A stretch of 64,000 bases of DNA from Lasiodiplodia sp. COLG20 (Eukaryota; Ascomycota; Dothideomycetes; Botryosphaeriales; Botryosphaeriaceae), in contig VNWV01000028.1 in the NCBI GenBank assembly GCA_009801085.1, positions 1 through 64,000 of the forward strand. The letters are read 5' to 3'. Shown here piece by piece: positions 29,447 to 39,092 of the stretch. Numbering within the stretch: the stretch's first letter is position 1; each line of letters starts with the position of its first letter. The translations under genes were made by a program, and so were the position numbers. The notes beneath the pieces are model-generated. The model was not told where the DNA came from. It worked only from the letters and a program-made list of their open reading frames with translations, and made no database searches.

Positions 29447-30643
29447 ATGCAGCCAAGTTCAGCGCATGAGTGCACCGTATCTACCGTGTTCTCTCTCTCT
29501 GCCACTGCTATTGCTGCTGTGATCCATACCCGTTTCCTCCCTCCATCACCATTCTTCGACATGCTCCAAGTGCGTGTGGTCTCGTCATGCGCCTCACGGA
29601 TCCCTTGCGGTCCATCCTACCTCGCCGACATCATTCAGGACGGCGGACAGGGCGAGCACTTCATCATCGAAGCCGCGTCTGGCGCCTACCTCTTAGTCCT
29701 CACCAGAACGGACGCCGCGGGGCACTCGCCTTGGTCGACCGACGACGCCCTCAGGTTCTGCACCGATGCCATCCAGCAATCTACGTCGTCAGCCGTCTGC
29801 CTGTTTGAAGACGAAAGCAGCGCGCTAAAGTCGGAAGAGGCCTTCTGCCCCTCGTCCTCCTCCTCCTCCTCCTCCCTCGTTTCATTGCTCAGCATCTCCG
29901 ACCGAGCGGCCGCATCCGTGGGCAGCTGGCCAGCGGGCCTTTCGACCAAGAAGCAGCAAACCTGGACGATCAAGCTACGGCAATACCGCAAAAAGCTTCT
30001 CTGGCTCGTCCTGGCCCTGGTTCTCGTCGCAGCCGTAGCCACGATAGCAGCGCTGCACCGGTCCTCGCCGGCATACTGGCAGCGCTACGACACGCGCGGC
30101 AGCGTCGGGCCCCAGTACCAGCTTCAGTTCGACCACCACAACGTGTCGGCGTGGGCGGCGCGCTACCCTTCGCCCAACGACGCGTGGTTTCTGCGTATCG
30201 ACGACCAGGCCATGGTGCCGCCCGAGCTGGTCGACGCCGACGAGCTGCGCTACCAGCGCTGGTTCCGCGCGCGCTACCCGGAGGCCGACGCGGTGCGCCT
30301 CCGCGGCGACTACCTCCAGGAGGGCTTCCTCAGCGACCCGAGCGCCATCCAGGTGCCCGCCGACCGCGCCTTCCACATGGCTCATTGCGTGCTGGCCGTC
30401 AGGAGGTACTGGCTGGCGAGAGAGGGCGGCCGCCATGTTTGCCCCCGCGACATCGATTACAAGCATATGAAGCACTGCATCGATGCCTTGGACATGTGGG
30501 CCTTCCCCGAGGGGCCGCGTCGGTCTTTGCCTTCGACCATGGGCGGTGGCGCTCACGGTGCTACTGCCGAGGAAGCTGGTATTGCTGTCGACGAGTCGGA
30601 TGATACGAGGCTAGTTTGGCGCACGAAGGTCTGCTTTGACTGA
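29447..30643 (+). CDS. UstYa-family (DUF3328) oxidase-like protein, N-terminally extended
   Basis: Single-exon frame, 398 aa from ATG 29447 (or 360 aa from ATG 29561; context is adequate at both). A Ser run lies at about 136-143, then one membrane helix KKLLWLVLALVLVAAVATIA (about 182-201). The domain after it carries the two family motifs HxxHC: HMAHC at 310-314 and HMKHC at 340-344. In ustiloxin and related pathways such single-pass proteins (UstYa/UstYb) carry out oxidative cyclisation of the released core peptide; the HxxHC pairs are thought to bind metal. Usual members are 220-280 aa with a short cytoplasmic tail; here about 180 residues precede the helix. It diverges from the precursor gene, 730 bp away, which supports a shared pathway. 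Confidence 0.82.
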   Translation: MQPSSAHECTVSTVFSLSATAIAAVIHTRFLPPSPFFDMLQVRVVSSCASRIPCGPSYLADIIQDGGQGEHFIIEAASGAYLLVLTRTDAAGHSPWSTDDALRFCTDAIQQSTSSAVCLFEDESSALKSEEAFCPSSSSSSSSLVSLLSISDRAAASVGSWPAGLSTKKQQTWTIKLRQYRKKLLWLVLALVLVAAVATIAALHRSSPAYWQRYDTRGSVGPQYQLQFDHHNVSAWAARYPSPNDAWFLRIDDQAMVPPELVDADELRYQRWFRARYPEADAVRLRGDYLQEGFLSDPSAIQVPADRAFHMAHCVLAVRRYWLAREGGRHVCPRDIDYKHMKHCIDALDMWAFPEGPRRSLPSTMGGGAHGATAEEAGIAVDESDDTRLVWRTKVCFD

Positions 30644-30936
30644 TGTCTTAGTGAACTAGATAGAAAATTGACATGGCTCATTTTACACCCTTTTAAGATG
30701 CGTGTTGCCGGTGCTCGATAGCTGATTGGTGATGCTGGAGGTTAATTTCGGCAGCTTCTGAGTGCACATGTTACTGTTAGAATCTACTCAGTCATTCCAG
30801 CCCGGCTCGGTCTCCTGCTGGGTGATGCTTTCTTTCGCTGCACAGATTGCAACGGCTACATATGCTAAATGGTCCAGAATTTTATTCTTGAGCAAGCCAT
30901 GTAATATTGAAGCTATTGCTACCTGTCTACACTGCA

Positions 30937-31923
30937 TCAATTCCCGTGTCCTGGAATGTCCCAGTTGCCAGCACCATGCAGAATATGCGACCTCGTCCAC
31001 TCCTTGAGGTCATCAAAGTTCTTGCACACGTGCACGACATTGAAATCCGGCGTCGGGAACTCGTGGCCGGGGAGGCCATCCTCGGTGAGGATGGGCGTCA
31101 TCTCGGCCGAGCACTGCAGCTGCATCCTCAGGATCTCGACGCAGTGGTCCAGGTGCCCGCGGACAACGTGCGGCGGGTGGTCGACGAAAAACGTGTTGTT
31201 GGCGTAGTGGTCCGGATACGTTGCCATGCGCAATACATTCTTTCTTTCTGTCAGCTGCCAACCGTTGCATTCAGAGGGTAGACACACTCACCAAACAGTG
31301 CAATTGATGGAACACTTCTGGATATCCTGCGATCCCCCCTCCCATGGATTCAGGGATTCTGGTCCAGTTGCGCCCCGGGTCCTTTTGCAGTTCCCCGAGC
31401 TTCGATTCCTCGACACGCACGGGGACTCCGCCAACTTGAAGCTTGTCAGTCGGTCGTGTGCCCAACGTTGCAGCCAGCAGACTCACGCATCCACAAATCA
31501 TCCCATGCTTGGTCCACGTCGTCGCCAGCGCCTCTGAACGGCGACTTCCGGTAGAAGCTGCCAGTGATTGTTTGTGCCGAGTATCGAATGAGCGTCTGGG
31601 CAGGAGCTGGAGAGAATATATTTAATTAAGACCAGACGAGGGCCGCCATGAGACTTACACCACGTTGATGACTGCACAGCGCAGCTCTCTTCGTCAGGGT
31701 ACCACGTGCCGGCATCGAAGACGACAACGCTCCAGGCCACAAACGCCAGAAATGAGATGGCCATCTTGTAGGGACTCGGCCTCTGTTTCTTGCCTAGATG
31801 CTGCAATCCCTCGGCCTGGGGCTCTCCTTTCTGCTCCACGTCCACGTCATCTTCGTAGAGCAGGTGATAGGCCGGCTTGAAAGCAGCTTTCATGCGTTCA
31901 GCAGCTCTTTCGAAAGCGGCCAT
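30937..31923 (-). CDS. UstYa-family (DUF3328) oxidase-like protein, canonical
   Basis: Four exons: 31923-31659, 31606-31487, 31434-31292, 31239-30937, separated by three introns of 52 nt each; 276 aa with phases closing. A membrane helix (MAISFLAFVAWSVVVFDAG) spans about 54-72. The lumenal domain has the hallmark ITGSFYRKSPFRG...DQAWDDLW segment, then HQLHC (171-175) and HLDHC (205-209), the two HxxHC motifs of the family, and ends in KEWTRSHILHGAGNW. Length and order match UstYa/UstYb exactly. It converges on the first UstYa-like gene (30643). The pair plus the repeat precursor is the minimal set expected for a dikaritin-type peptide; function by family, substrate by inference from location. 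Confidence 0.92.
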
Positions 31924-32667
31924 GGCGGTCAGAGTGGTGAATGGTATGAGAAGAATGCGTTGTAGTGGATGCAATGGGCCTCTGTTTTCTGCCGAGTCGG
32001 ATATGGGCGCCGCTCGGATGCAAGCACGTCTGGACACACGGGCCAGCGTGCAGCGTTGGGGGTTGTTGTATAATACATGGATGGCACAGCTATCTGCAGG
32101 CTTCGGCTCCTTCGCCCCGTTCCGCTCCCGTGTTTCCCCTTCTCTCCGCCGTGGCGCAATGTAGATCTAGATAAGCGCTATCCAACTGAGCTAGAGAGCG
32201 CCTCAACCGCAGCCAAACCTATGATAAGAGCTGTGCGGGGTTGATTGTGGGGACCGTCTTGCCGACTTGGCATCTTTCTACCCAAATGGGAAGTTCGGGA
32301 AAACGCTCGCTTCATGCTGAATCCTTCGTTCGATGAACTGTCAGAAATGATCATGCTTAGAATCCTACGGTGCAACCTCGAATTTACCCGTCAGCGCGCG
32401 TAGGTCGAGACCCCACTGACAACGCGCGATATGGACTGCCTAACGACGAGGGTTGTGGTACTGTACATGCATGCGGCGGAATAATCATGGAGGTTCGTCG
32501 CCAAACATCGTATGATCTGGACAATTGGATGTTCCGGTCAGCATCAAAGCAGGCGGACGAATTCGGACCAACGGTTGCCTCCTGGCACTGGTCGTCGAAG
32601 TCGGGCATTTCAGTCCCCTCCTCGAACCGCTCCTCTCAGCACAAATTCCAGTTTCACAAACCGAACA
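31924..32667. other. Intergenic between UstYa-like and DOMON genes
   Basis: 744 bp shared by two divergent genes. At 32161-32202 (minus) there is a fragment like the 5' part of a tRNA (TAGCTCAGTTGGATA) without the rest; see rejected items. No gene supported. Confidence 0.4.
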
Positions 32668-34150
32668 ATGCGCCTCCTTAGCGTTTCTATCGTGACGCTT
32701 CTTCTTTCAGCACTTCAGGCAGGTTGCGCTGCGTTCAGCCAACTCTGCAAAGCTGATCAGATCCACGACGTCGATATTTGTATGGTCTTCGCGACGCCTC
32801 AGTATGACCCTTCAACCTATCATCTCGCCTTTTCCGGAAGGTTTCCTCAGGGTCGGGGCTGGGCAGCCTTCGGCCACGGATCCGCCATGGACGAAGCACT
32901 TATGTTTGTATTCTACCCCAACGAGCAAGAAAATGGTATGTCGCCCTTACATTGTCCTCTTTCAAGACTTTAGCTAATCAGAGCAGGGCTCACTGTGAGC
33001 GTCAGATCAACCAGGCCAGTTTGGCACCTCAGCCCGTAACTATAGACAAAGCGCTGACATTTCTCCTTCACAGCGGTCACTACCCTCCGCGCGTGTCCTC
33101 CCAACACAGAAGCCTCTCAGTGTTGCAGACATTTGTAGACAGCGAAGGATACTACAACGCCGAGATCAAGTGCGAGTCTTGCAGAGCATTGGAAAATGAG
33201 CACGACGGGTACGAAAGCTGGATATGGTCTGCCAACGACTATCAGAAATTCCAGACAAGCGAGGTAGACGAACAGCTACAAATGCACGTACTCTACGGTA
33301 AGTCTTAATCTCACGGAATCCATGGACCATGCTGAGTTCCAGCAGACAGATTTGAAACGACCGTCGAAATGTCATCAGGAAGCACTCTCACCCTGGCTGG
33401 AGACAGGATAAGCACAGGCATCAAGGGCCCAGGGTCGAAGGACGCAGTCCTATTCGACCTGATGAAGGCCCACGGCTTCCTCATGCTCCTCGCTTTCCTA
33501 GCAGTCTATCCAGCCGGCGTGCTGGCAATTCTTCATGGAGGCAAGCGGGCCTTTTGGATGCATGCAGGAGCACAATTGAGCGGAACTTCATGCGCCCTCC
33601 TCGCAGGCGCTTTTGCCATCCTTGGGTCTCACGGGCACTCCCATTCTCACGTAAGGCTTCAGTTATACCTGGATTTCCGCACCGCTGATATTCCTTGTAG
33701 GGCCCGCTCATGTTATCCCATCAGGTACTTGGTTTCGCAATTCTGATCTTGATCCTCTGTCAAGGCGGGATTGGATACCTGCACCACAGAATTTTCGTAT
33801 TGACCCAGGAGAAATCGCGTTGGTCGCGATGGCACAGGATTCTGGGCTATGTTGTGCTTCTTTCCGGCTTTTCCAATGCAGCGCTGTAAGTGTCGATGTT
33901 CCGCAGACGTATTGGTCAGGGACTAACTTGGATCAGTGGCCTTTACATCAGGCAGGTATTTGATAATTTTGGCTTTCTCCTTCTTCTAGGCGGCTTAGCT
34001 TGTGGCACTTGGGCAATGGTGGGAAAGATCATTGAGAAGTTTAGTCAAAGTCAAAGACCGGTAAGCTGGTGGAAGAGCGGGGACCCGGCTCGCTACGAAG
34101 CGGGAGAAGCGGATCTTTCGACGCTTCAAGATAACAGACTACTCCTTTAA
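32668..34150 (+). CDS. Secreted-type DOMON plus cytochrome b561 membrane protein
   Basis: Six exons: 32668-32935, 32987-33035, 33074-33297, 33343-33650, 33701-33885, 33937-34150; 415 aa. The frame closes only if a 38-nt intron (33036-33073, GTAACT..GCTGAC..CACAG) is removed. Signal peptide MRLLSVSIVTLLLSALQAG; then a cellobiose-dehydrogenase-cytochrome-like DOMON domain (about 25-175) with GWAAFGHGSAMDEALM carrying the probable haem Met; then a b561 core with five or six helices and four His candidates for two haems (KAHG His224, MHAG, SHQV, WHRI). Such proteins move electrons across a membrane and in fungi are paired with ferric reductase or extracellular oxidase functions. It might supply redox power to the neighbouring oxidases, but that is speculation. 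Confidence 0.87.
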
Positions 34151-35008
34151 TAAGAAAGATTGGCGTGCCTGCAAGAAAGAGCATTACGTTTTGTTAAGTA
34201 CGGGTGTTGCCCCGTGGCCAGCGCCACTCCCAAACAGATCATCCGCCCCAACACCTTTTCTTTATTATTTTGTCGTTTTAAATTCAGAAATCAACACGGT
34301 CAGGGTATTATGATAAGGGCGTATAAGAAAACCTTTAAAAAGAAGCTACGACATAGTTATTTTACGTATAGTTATATAATTGTATGTAGCGTTTATCAGC
34401 CTTGTATCAGCCCGAAACCTTAGCGTAGCTTAACGACGATAAGCTTTCATTGTCCCTATTGCCCACGGAGGCGCCGCCCAGTCCTACTCGCTGCTATTAC
34501 CTGCATGGACAAGGAATGCGGTCAGAAAAATCTCATCGATTAATCAGAGAAACCGGGCCTACTCGATCAAATTAGGTGCTATTCTGAAACAATAAAATAA
34601 ACTTGGGATCACTAAACATTTTGCAACCTAGGTAAAGTGGCAAGGCATCAGAATTATTTCGCGACACTAATTGATGAACAGGCTTGCGAATGGGAGTCCA
34701 AATGATGGTGTATTCGGCTAGCATTTTGCGAGATCCTCCGAAAGGCGAACGAGGAGGCTAGACAATTAAAAAAGCTTGGTTGTATGGGCAGCTCGGCTGT
34801 CAAAGTTACACCAAATTACACGAGTGCTTCGTTTCGACATGACGCCCAAAACTGCGGGGCTTCGTACGCGATGGTTTCGTAGTGTTTCGTACGCGGGGCT
34901 CGAAGCGGCTTCTTCGGACATGAAATGGCCACAGCCAGTGACTTTGGGATCAATCAGATGCACAGCGCTGGGGTCATAACTCATTACAACTCGTACTGCT
35001 CGCTAGAA
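34151..35008. other. Intergenic; no gene
   Basis: AT-rich between about 34260 and 34700. A short direct repeat occurs near 34855-34905 (CTTCGTACGCG twice-like, TTTCGTA). The two flanking genes converge here, so this is mostly 3' sequence. Confidence 0.4.
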
Positions 35009-36342
35009 TTACCAACCCTTCGCCCAATCAGCACTTCCCGTCTCGATATCCCCCCTCCGGCTCTCACGTCCACTCCTCTCTTCTCTTTCGACCTGCACCT
35101 CGACCTGTGCCACAATGACGTGTTGGCGTGAATCCCTCATCATCATGCTGTCCATATCGACAGGGATGGTTTGCGTGCTGTCGGAACGGTTTCGCCCCTC
35201 TTTCGAGGATCCCTCCACGACAGCAGGAAGCGGGAAAGTATTCGGACGGTTGATCGGGTCCGTGTACTCACTGTCGATGGTGATATGATGGTGACGCGAC
35301 CCGGTCGTAGAACCGTAACCGCCGGATCCGCCGGTACCGAGCTCCGTCGGTAAAGGCTGTGCGGTCCAGAAAGAGCGCGTAAAGAGGGCCCGAAGGACCG
35401 GGGCGTTGACGCAGAGAAGGGCGACTGTCGTCTCCCGGGTGCCCCATAAGTTGATGTTCAGCGTCGAGGGATGAGAGCCCAGCGTGATGATGACGCGGAT
35501 GACGGCGACGGTGATGGCTAGGATGCCACCGAGCAGGAAGCAGCCCATGAAGATCTTTTGCTTTAAGGGCCGCTTCAACGTCCAGAAGAGAGGGATTGGG
35601 ATTGAGAGGACGGCCAAGTCGGTAAAAATGTTGCCGAAGGAGACAATGGCCACGTTCTGGGGGTGGAAGGTGCAGTTTAGACTCGGCCGGGGTCTAACCT
35701 TCCAGTTGTCCGGGAAGCTCGGACAGCTAAAACACACGGTGAACAGGACTGCGATCCAGCTGGCCGCGACCAAGAGAGAGAGTATTATCAAAAGCTTCCG
35801 CTGCCAAAGCCTGAAAGTAAGCCGACTGCTGTAGAGCGGGTTAGTTTCACAGTGTGAAAGGAAGAGAAGTACGTACTAGAAAAACAGCATCATGGCCTTC
35901 ATGCTCCAAATTAGGCCGGGGTAAGAGAACCAGCCAATGAATTCAAATTTTGAGCCTATCCCGATGCTTCGTACCTCGGCGATCGTCATTTCATTGAGTT
36001 GATCTTCGGTAAACTCTACCGCGGTCCCATGCCGAGCTGTGTTTGTCAGCATCCAGAACACCAAAATCTCCATCGCAGCGGGTACATACTGGCGTGGTCC
36101 ACGACGATGCCATCAATCGTAAGGCAAATGACAGCGATGAATCCAAAGTAGTCATCGCCGAGAAAGCCTCCAAATCCGACCATTCTTATGCGGACAAAGT
36201 ATCGTAGCGCGAAAATGAGGACGCCGAAGCCGTATTCGCCCCAGAGTTCTACGAGAGCCGCCTGCGGTAGTAGTGAGTTAAGGACTTGTACACGAGACTG
36301 AGAACGTTTACTTACCTCATTATTTGCATGTACGGGCGGCAT
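35009..36342 (-). CDS. Fungal rhodopsin-like integral membrane protein (seven-helix)
   Basis: Four exons: 36342-36316, 36261-36090, 36036-35877, 35828-35009; 392 aa, introns 48-54 nt, phases closing. The sequence has seven hydrophobic segments with the family landmarks: GFGGFLGDDYFGFIA early, FEFIGWFSYPGLIWSMKAMMLFF, SRLTFRLWQRKLLIILSLLV, NIFTDLAVLSIPIPLFWTL, and LWGTRETTVALLCVNAPVLR. A long hydrophilic C-terminal tail (about 110 aa, rich in Ser/Arg/Glu) follows. These proteins (often annotated as integral membrane or PTH11-like) are frequent near secondary-metabolite genes; ligands are unknown and they lack the retinal Lys context of true opsins. Confidence 0.85.
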
Positions 36343-36454
36343 CGTGGGTTCTGCTGTCCAAGGAGAGACTGTGTGGAGGAATTGAAGTCATGAAGGAATG
36401 ACAGACGGACTCAGATAAAGAAATACCTTGAATGGCCCTGACTACAACGCTGCC

Positions 36455-36475
36455 TATATAGGACGCTCTATATAG
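36455..36475 (-). promoter_or_regulatory. Twin TATA-like boxes upstream of the rhodopsin-like gene
   Basis: CCTATATAGG and CTCTATATAGGG stand 14 bp apart, 110-135 nt upstream of ATG 36342. Both are near-palindromic, so strand is set only by the gene. Confidence 0.4.
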
Positions 36476-37437
36476 GGCATTAAGGAGAAACATTTGCGGG
36501 AGCGGCCATAAGCATCTTACGATGCAGGATCCCTGAGGGCTGGAACACTCTAGTCATTCAAAAAGCTTTATTGGTGATACAATTAAACTTTCGACTATAA
36601 ATACGCACGTGCTAAACGAACACTAGATGGACTCGCGTGGCCCAAAGCGTCGAGATTTGCAAAGCCCGCTCTACAAGACACGGCGGAAATGAAAACGTGT
36701 AGAAACATGTAAGACACTAGAGATTTAAGACTTTAAGGACGTGGCATGCGCTGCTGGGTGTGGGCATTAGCCACGACAGTCGGGAGTCCCCGGGTAACTG
36801 CAGCCGGCAGACATGTTACTAGACGAGAGATGTTTCAGATATGTAGTGTATTCGATTAAGCGAGCGGTAGGGCTCCAGGAGCGAAGCTCTGAAATGGTTT
36901 CAGATGGTCGAGCGGCAGACTGGTAATCTACCGGCTCCGCCGATCAACCTTCTCGTAAAAAAGACGCCGCGGAGAAGGCTTACTGTTGCCATGCTTGGCG
37001 CCGTCATCAACCTAGTACGTCATGTAAGATTCTTCACCACGGTGGAGGTCCAGTTCGAGAAGCGACCGACCGCCGGGAGGGTAGAGGTTTGTAGCAAAGT
37101 GACGGCGCTCATACTCGGCCCGGAGACGAAGTGCTTCTTTGCTGAACGGATCGGCGACCTGGCTTTCATTAGCAATGGTTTGGCGAGAGCGCTGGCGTTT
37201 TGTGGCAGGAGCAATGCGGGGAGAGGCGACGCAGGCGAAGTTTCGCGGGGGCTTACGTAGTATAATTGTTCTGATATTATGCGAGGCGTTTCCCGACAGT
37301 ATTTATAGTAGATGGCAAAGGTAGAGTGAAGGGAATTGTAATCGATTTAGAAAAAAATGTGTTATACTACATGGATACAAGATTCAAGAAATTGTAGAGT
37401 GGAGATTCGTTCATGCTCGCTGCTTCAAGAACCTTAG
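36476..37437. other. Intergenic with unassigned open frames
   Basis: A minus-strand frame at 37260-37012 (83 codons, ending HRGEESYMTY) looks protein-like (DPFSKEALRLRAEYERRHFA) and has a TATAAATA 50 bp before it, but contains no usable ATG; overlapping frames of 118 codons (plus, from 36904) and 48 codons (minus) compete. None is recognised, so no gene is called. Confidence 0.4.
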
Positions 37438-39036
37438 TTAAATTAGCGGTTCCAGCGCACCTCTACCGCTAATTTTCACCTCAGGAATCTGCTGGACTAG
37501 GCTTTTCCATTCCCCCAGCTCCTTTGCGTCAACCCAGTTACCATGGATCTGTGCCTTGACATGGAGAGGTAGCTGCACGATGGCAACGGCCTTCTCGAAC
37601 TCGCGTGTATCAATGATAACCAAGTCATTTCTGTTCTCTTTTCGCCTTTCAACCATGGCCATTATCCATCCATCTCCCTCGGCGGCCTCGTCACTTCTCG
37701 GAATGAAAATGGGTTCTTGAATCAATGACTCGTCACCCGCGTAGAAGAAATGGGTCTTTCCTGTCTCGTGGTTGTGCATTGCGAGGGCGTTTAGTCCGTG
37801 GAAGATATTCTTCCCACCGTCGCTTCGCTCCGGCAAGAATACATCCGCCCAAAAAATCTTCAACTTCTTCGCCATAAATCTCTCGTCGATACGCGGGAAC
37901 TCGGACGGCATGTCCAGAATGATTTGCGGATCCGGTACTTGTGTGTTGGTGGGCTTGCTGAGGTCGAGCTCCCAGCGAACAAAGTCGGCCTTTGCATCGA
38001 CAGCAGGCATGCGTCCATCGACGGGCGGGAAGAATGGGAAAGCATTGTCGTGGACACGGCTGGATTCAAAGAACAGCCTGGTGCTACCGTCCTGCTCGAC
38101 CTCCTCCCAGGCGCCGCCAGTATGGATGAGCATGCAGTTCCTCCAGTGGTATGTCCTCGTCTCTCCTTTGGCCCAGCCCGGGGGCATCTTCCCTCCCACT
38201 CTCCGCGGCACCACAATGAACGTAGCTGGCCTGTCGTAGCTCCACGCCCAGTGCTGCTTCCCCCTCTTCATCCTCTCCACGTCGGTCTCGAACGGCCACA
38301 GCACCAGAATGACCCAGTTGTCCGTAATGGCACAGTCGTGAATGGGCGCGCACCACGGACTCTCGAGCCAGACGACGCTATCCTTGACCACATCACCCGC
38401 CTGATCCAATGCATACACCACCACATCCTTCGTCGCCAACCCCTTCGCCTCGTACGCAAACACCACCAGCTCCTTCTTCTCCGGATCGACCCTGGGATGA
38501 GCGGTAAACGTCTTCGCCTTGACCGCGCCCTCCCTGGCGCCAAACGGATCGTACCCGCGCGTCGCCAGCGTATCCGGATCCAAGCTGTACGGCAGCGCGA
38601 CCTCCTTGAGCGCCAGCAGCTCGCCCGCCCACAGCACCAAGTTCGTGTTGGCGGTGCTGTCGACGGCGGCGCGCACGCAGGGGTGGTGCGTGAACGGGTT
38701 GCGGTACAGGCCGAACAGCGCCTCGCCGCGCCGGCGTTCGAGCAAGTACCGCTCCGTCTCGACGTACGCCATGCGCATGTCGACGCGGCCCGCCCGCACG
38801 CGGAAGGCGCTGACGCTGCCGTCGCCGTCGATGGGCACGTTGTCCGGGTGCGGCGGCACGAACGGGTCGCACATGACCCGGTAGAAGGTGCCGTCGATTT
38901 CGGGAGGAATCGTGCCTAGCACGGGCAGGTCAGCGATGGCGCCTTCGAGGCGGCAGGGCTGGTTGCTGCCCGCCAGGTCGAGGGCTTGCGGCCATTTGGA
39001 GCTGAGGGTGCTTGTTTCGGTTGTTGTGGCGGACAT
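37438..39036 (-). CDS. Carotenoid-oxygenase-family (RPE65-type) dioxygenase
   Basis: Single exon, 532 aa from ATG 39036. The seven-bladed propeller enzyme family uses four His to hold Fe(II); matching sites are TAHPRVD (His180), IHDCAIT (His233), LIHTGGAWEE (His305) and QIHGNWV (His498). The N-terminal VLGTIPPEIDGTFYRVMCDP and DGDGSVSAFRV are diagnostic. Fungal members cleave either carotenoids or stilbenoid C=C bonds (lignostilbene dioxygenase type); the soluble N-terminus and Tyr/Lys-rich pocket region cannot be assigned by eye, so substrate is open. It has its own TATA box (39081-39092). Downstream neighbours include an aldolase and P450 that could process small aldehydes. Confidence 0.9.
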   Translation of the reverse strand: MSATTTETSTLSSKWPQALDLAGSNQPCRLEGAIADLPVLGTIPPEIDGTFYRVMCDPFVPPHPDNVPIDGDGSVSAFRVRAGRVDMRMAYVETERYLLERRRGEALFGLYRNPFTHHPCVRAAVDSTANTNLVLWAGELLALKEVALPYSLDPDTLATRGYDPFGAREGAVKAKTFTAHPRVDPEKKELVVFAYEAKGLATKDVVVYALDQAGDVVKDSVVWLESPWCAPIHDCAITDNWVILVLWPFETDVERMKRGKQHWAWSYDRPATFIVVPRRVGGKMPPGWAKGETRTYHWRNCMLIHTGGAWEEVEQDGSTRLFFESSRVHDNAFPFFPPVDGRMPAVDAKADFVRWELDLSKPTNTQVPDPQIILDMPSEFPRIDERFMAKKLKIFWADVFLPERSDGGKNIFHGLNALAMHNHETGKTHFFYAGDESLIQEPIFIPRSDEAAEGDGWIMAMVERRKENRNDLVIIDTREFEKAVAIVQLPLHVKAQIHGNWVDAKELGEWKSLVQQIPEVKISGRGALEPLI

Positions 39037-39080
39037 GGTGGTGGTGATGATGATGATAACGGGGAGTGTTTCTTTTGTGC

Positions 39081-39092
39081 TTTTTATATACC
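39081..39092 (-). promoter_or_regulatory. TATA box of the dioxygenase gene
   Basis: Minus-strand GTATATAAAAA lies 45-56 nt before ATG 39036, a strong TATA match at a short distance. Confidence 0.5.

Noticed and set aside
32161..32202. tRNA-like 5' segment on the minus strand (TAGCTCAGTTGG A-box)
   Set aside because: The D-arm has a mismatch, no anticodon stem of five pairs forms, and there is no GGTTCRAATCC B-box or acceptor partner. At most a tRNA remnant.
33001..33073. Apparent frameshift in the DOMON-b561 gene
   Set aside because: Explained better by a 38-nt intron with good donor, branch and acceptor that restores phase and gives a 415-aa protein.
36904..36960. Possible tRNA start (TGGTCGAGCGG) on the plus strand
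   Set aside because: No T-arm B-box follows within 120 bp and the acceptor stem cannot be closed.
37798..38919. 373-codon plus-strand frame opposite the carotenoid-oxygenase gene
   Set aside because: It is the antisense shadow of a GC-rich coding region; it has Arg/His-rich composition and no motif, while the minus frame has all four iron His.
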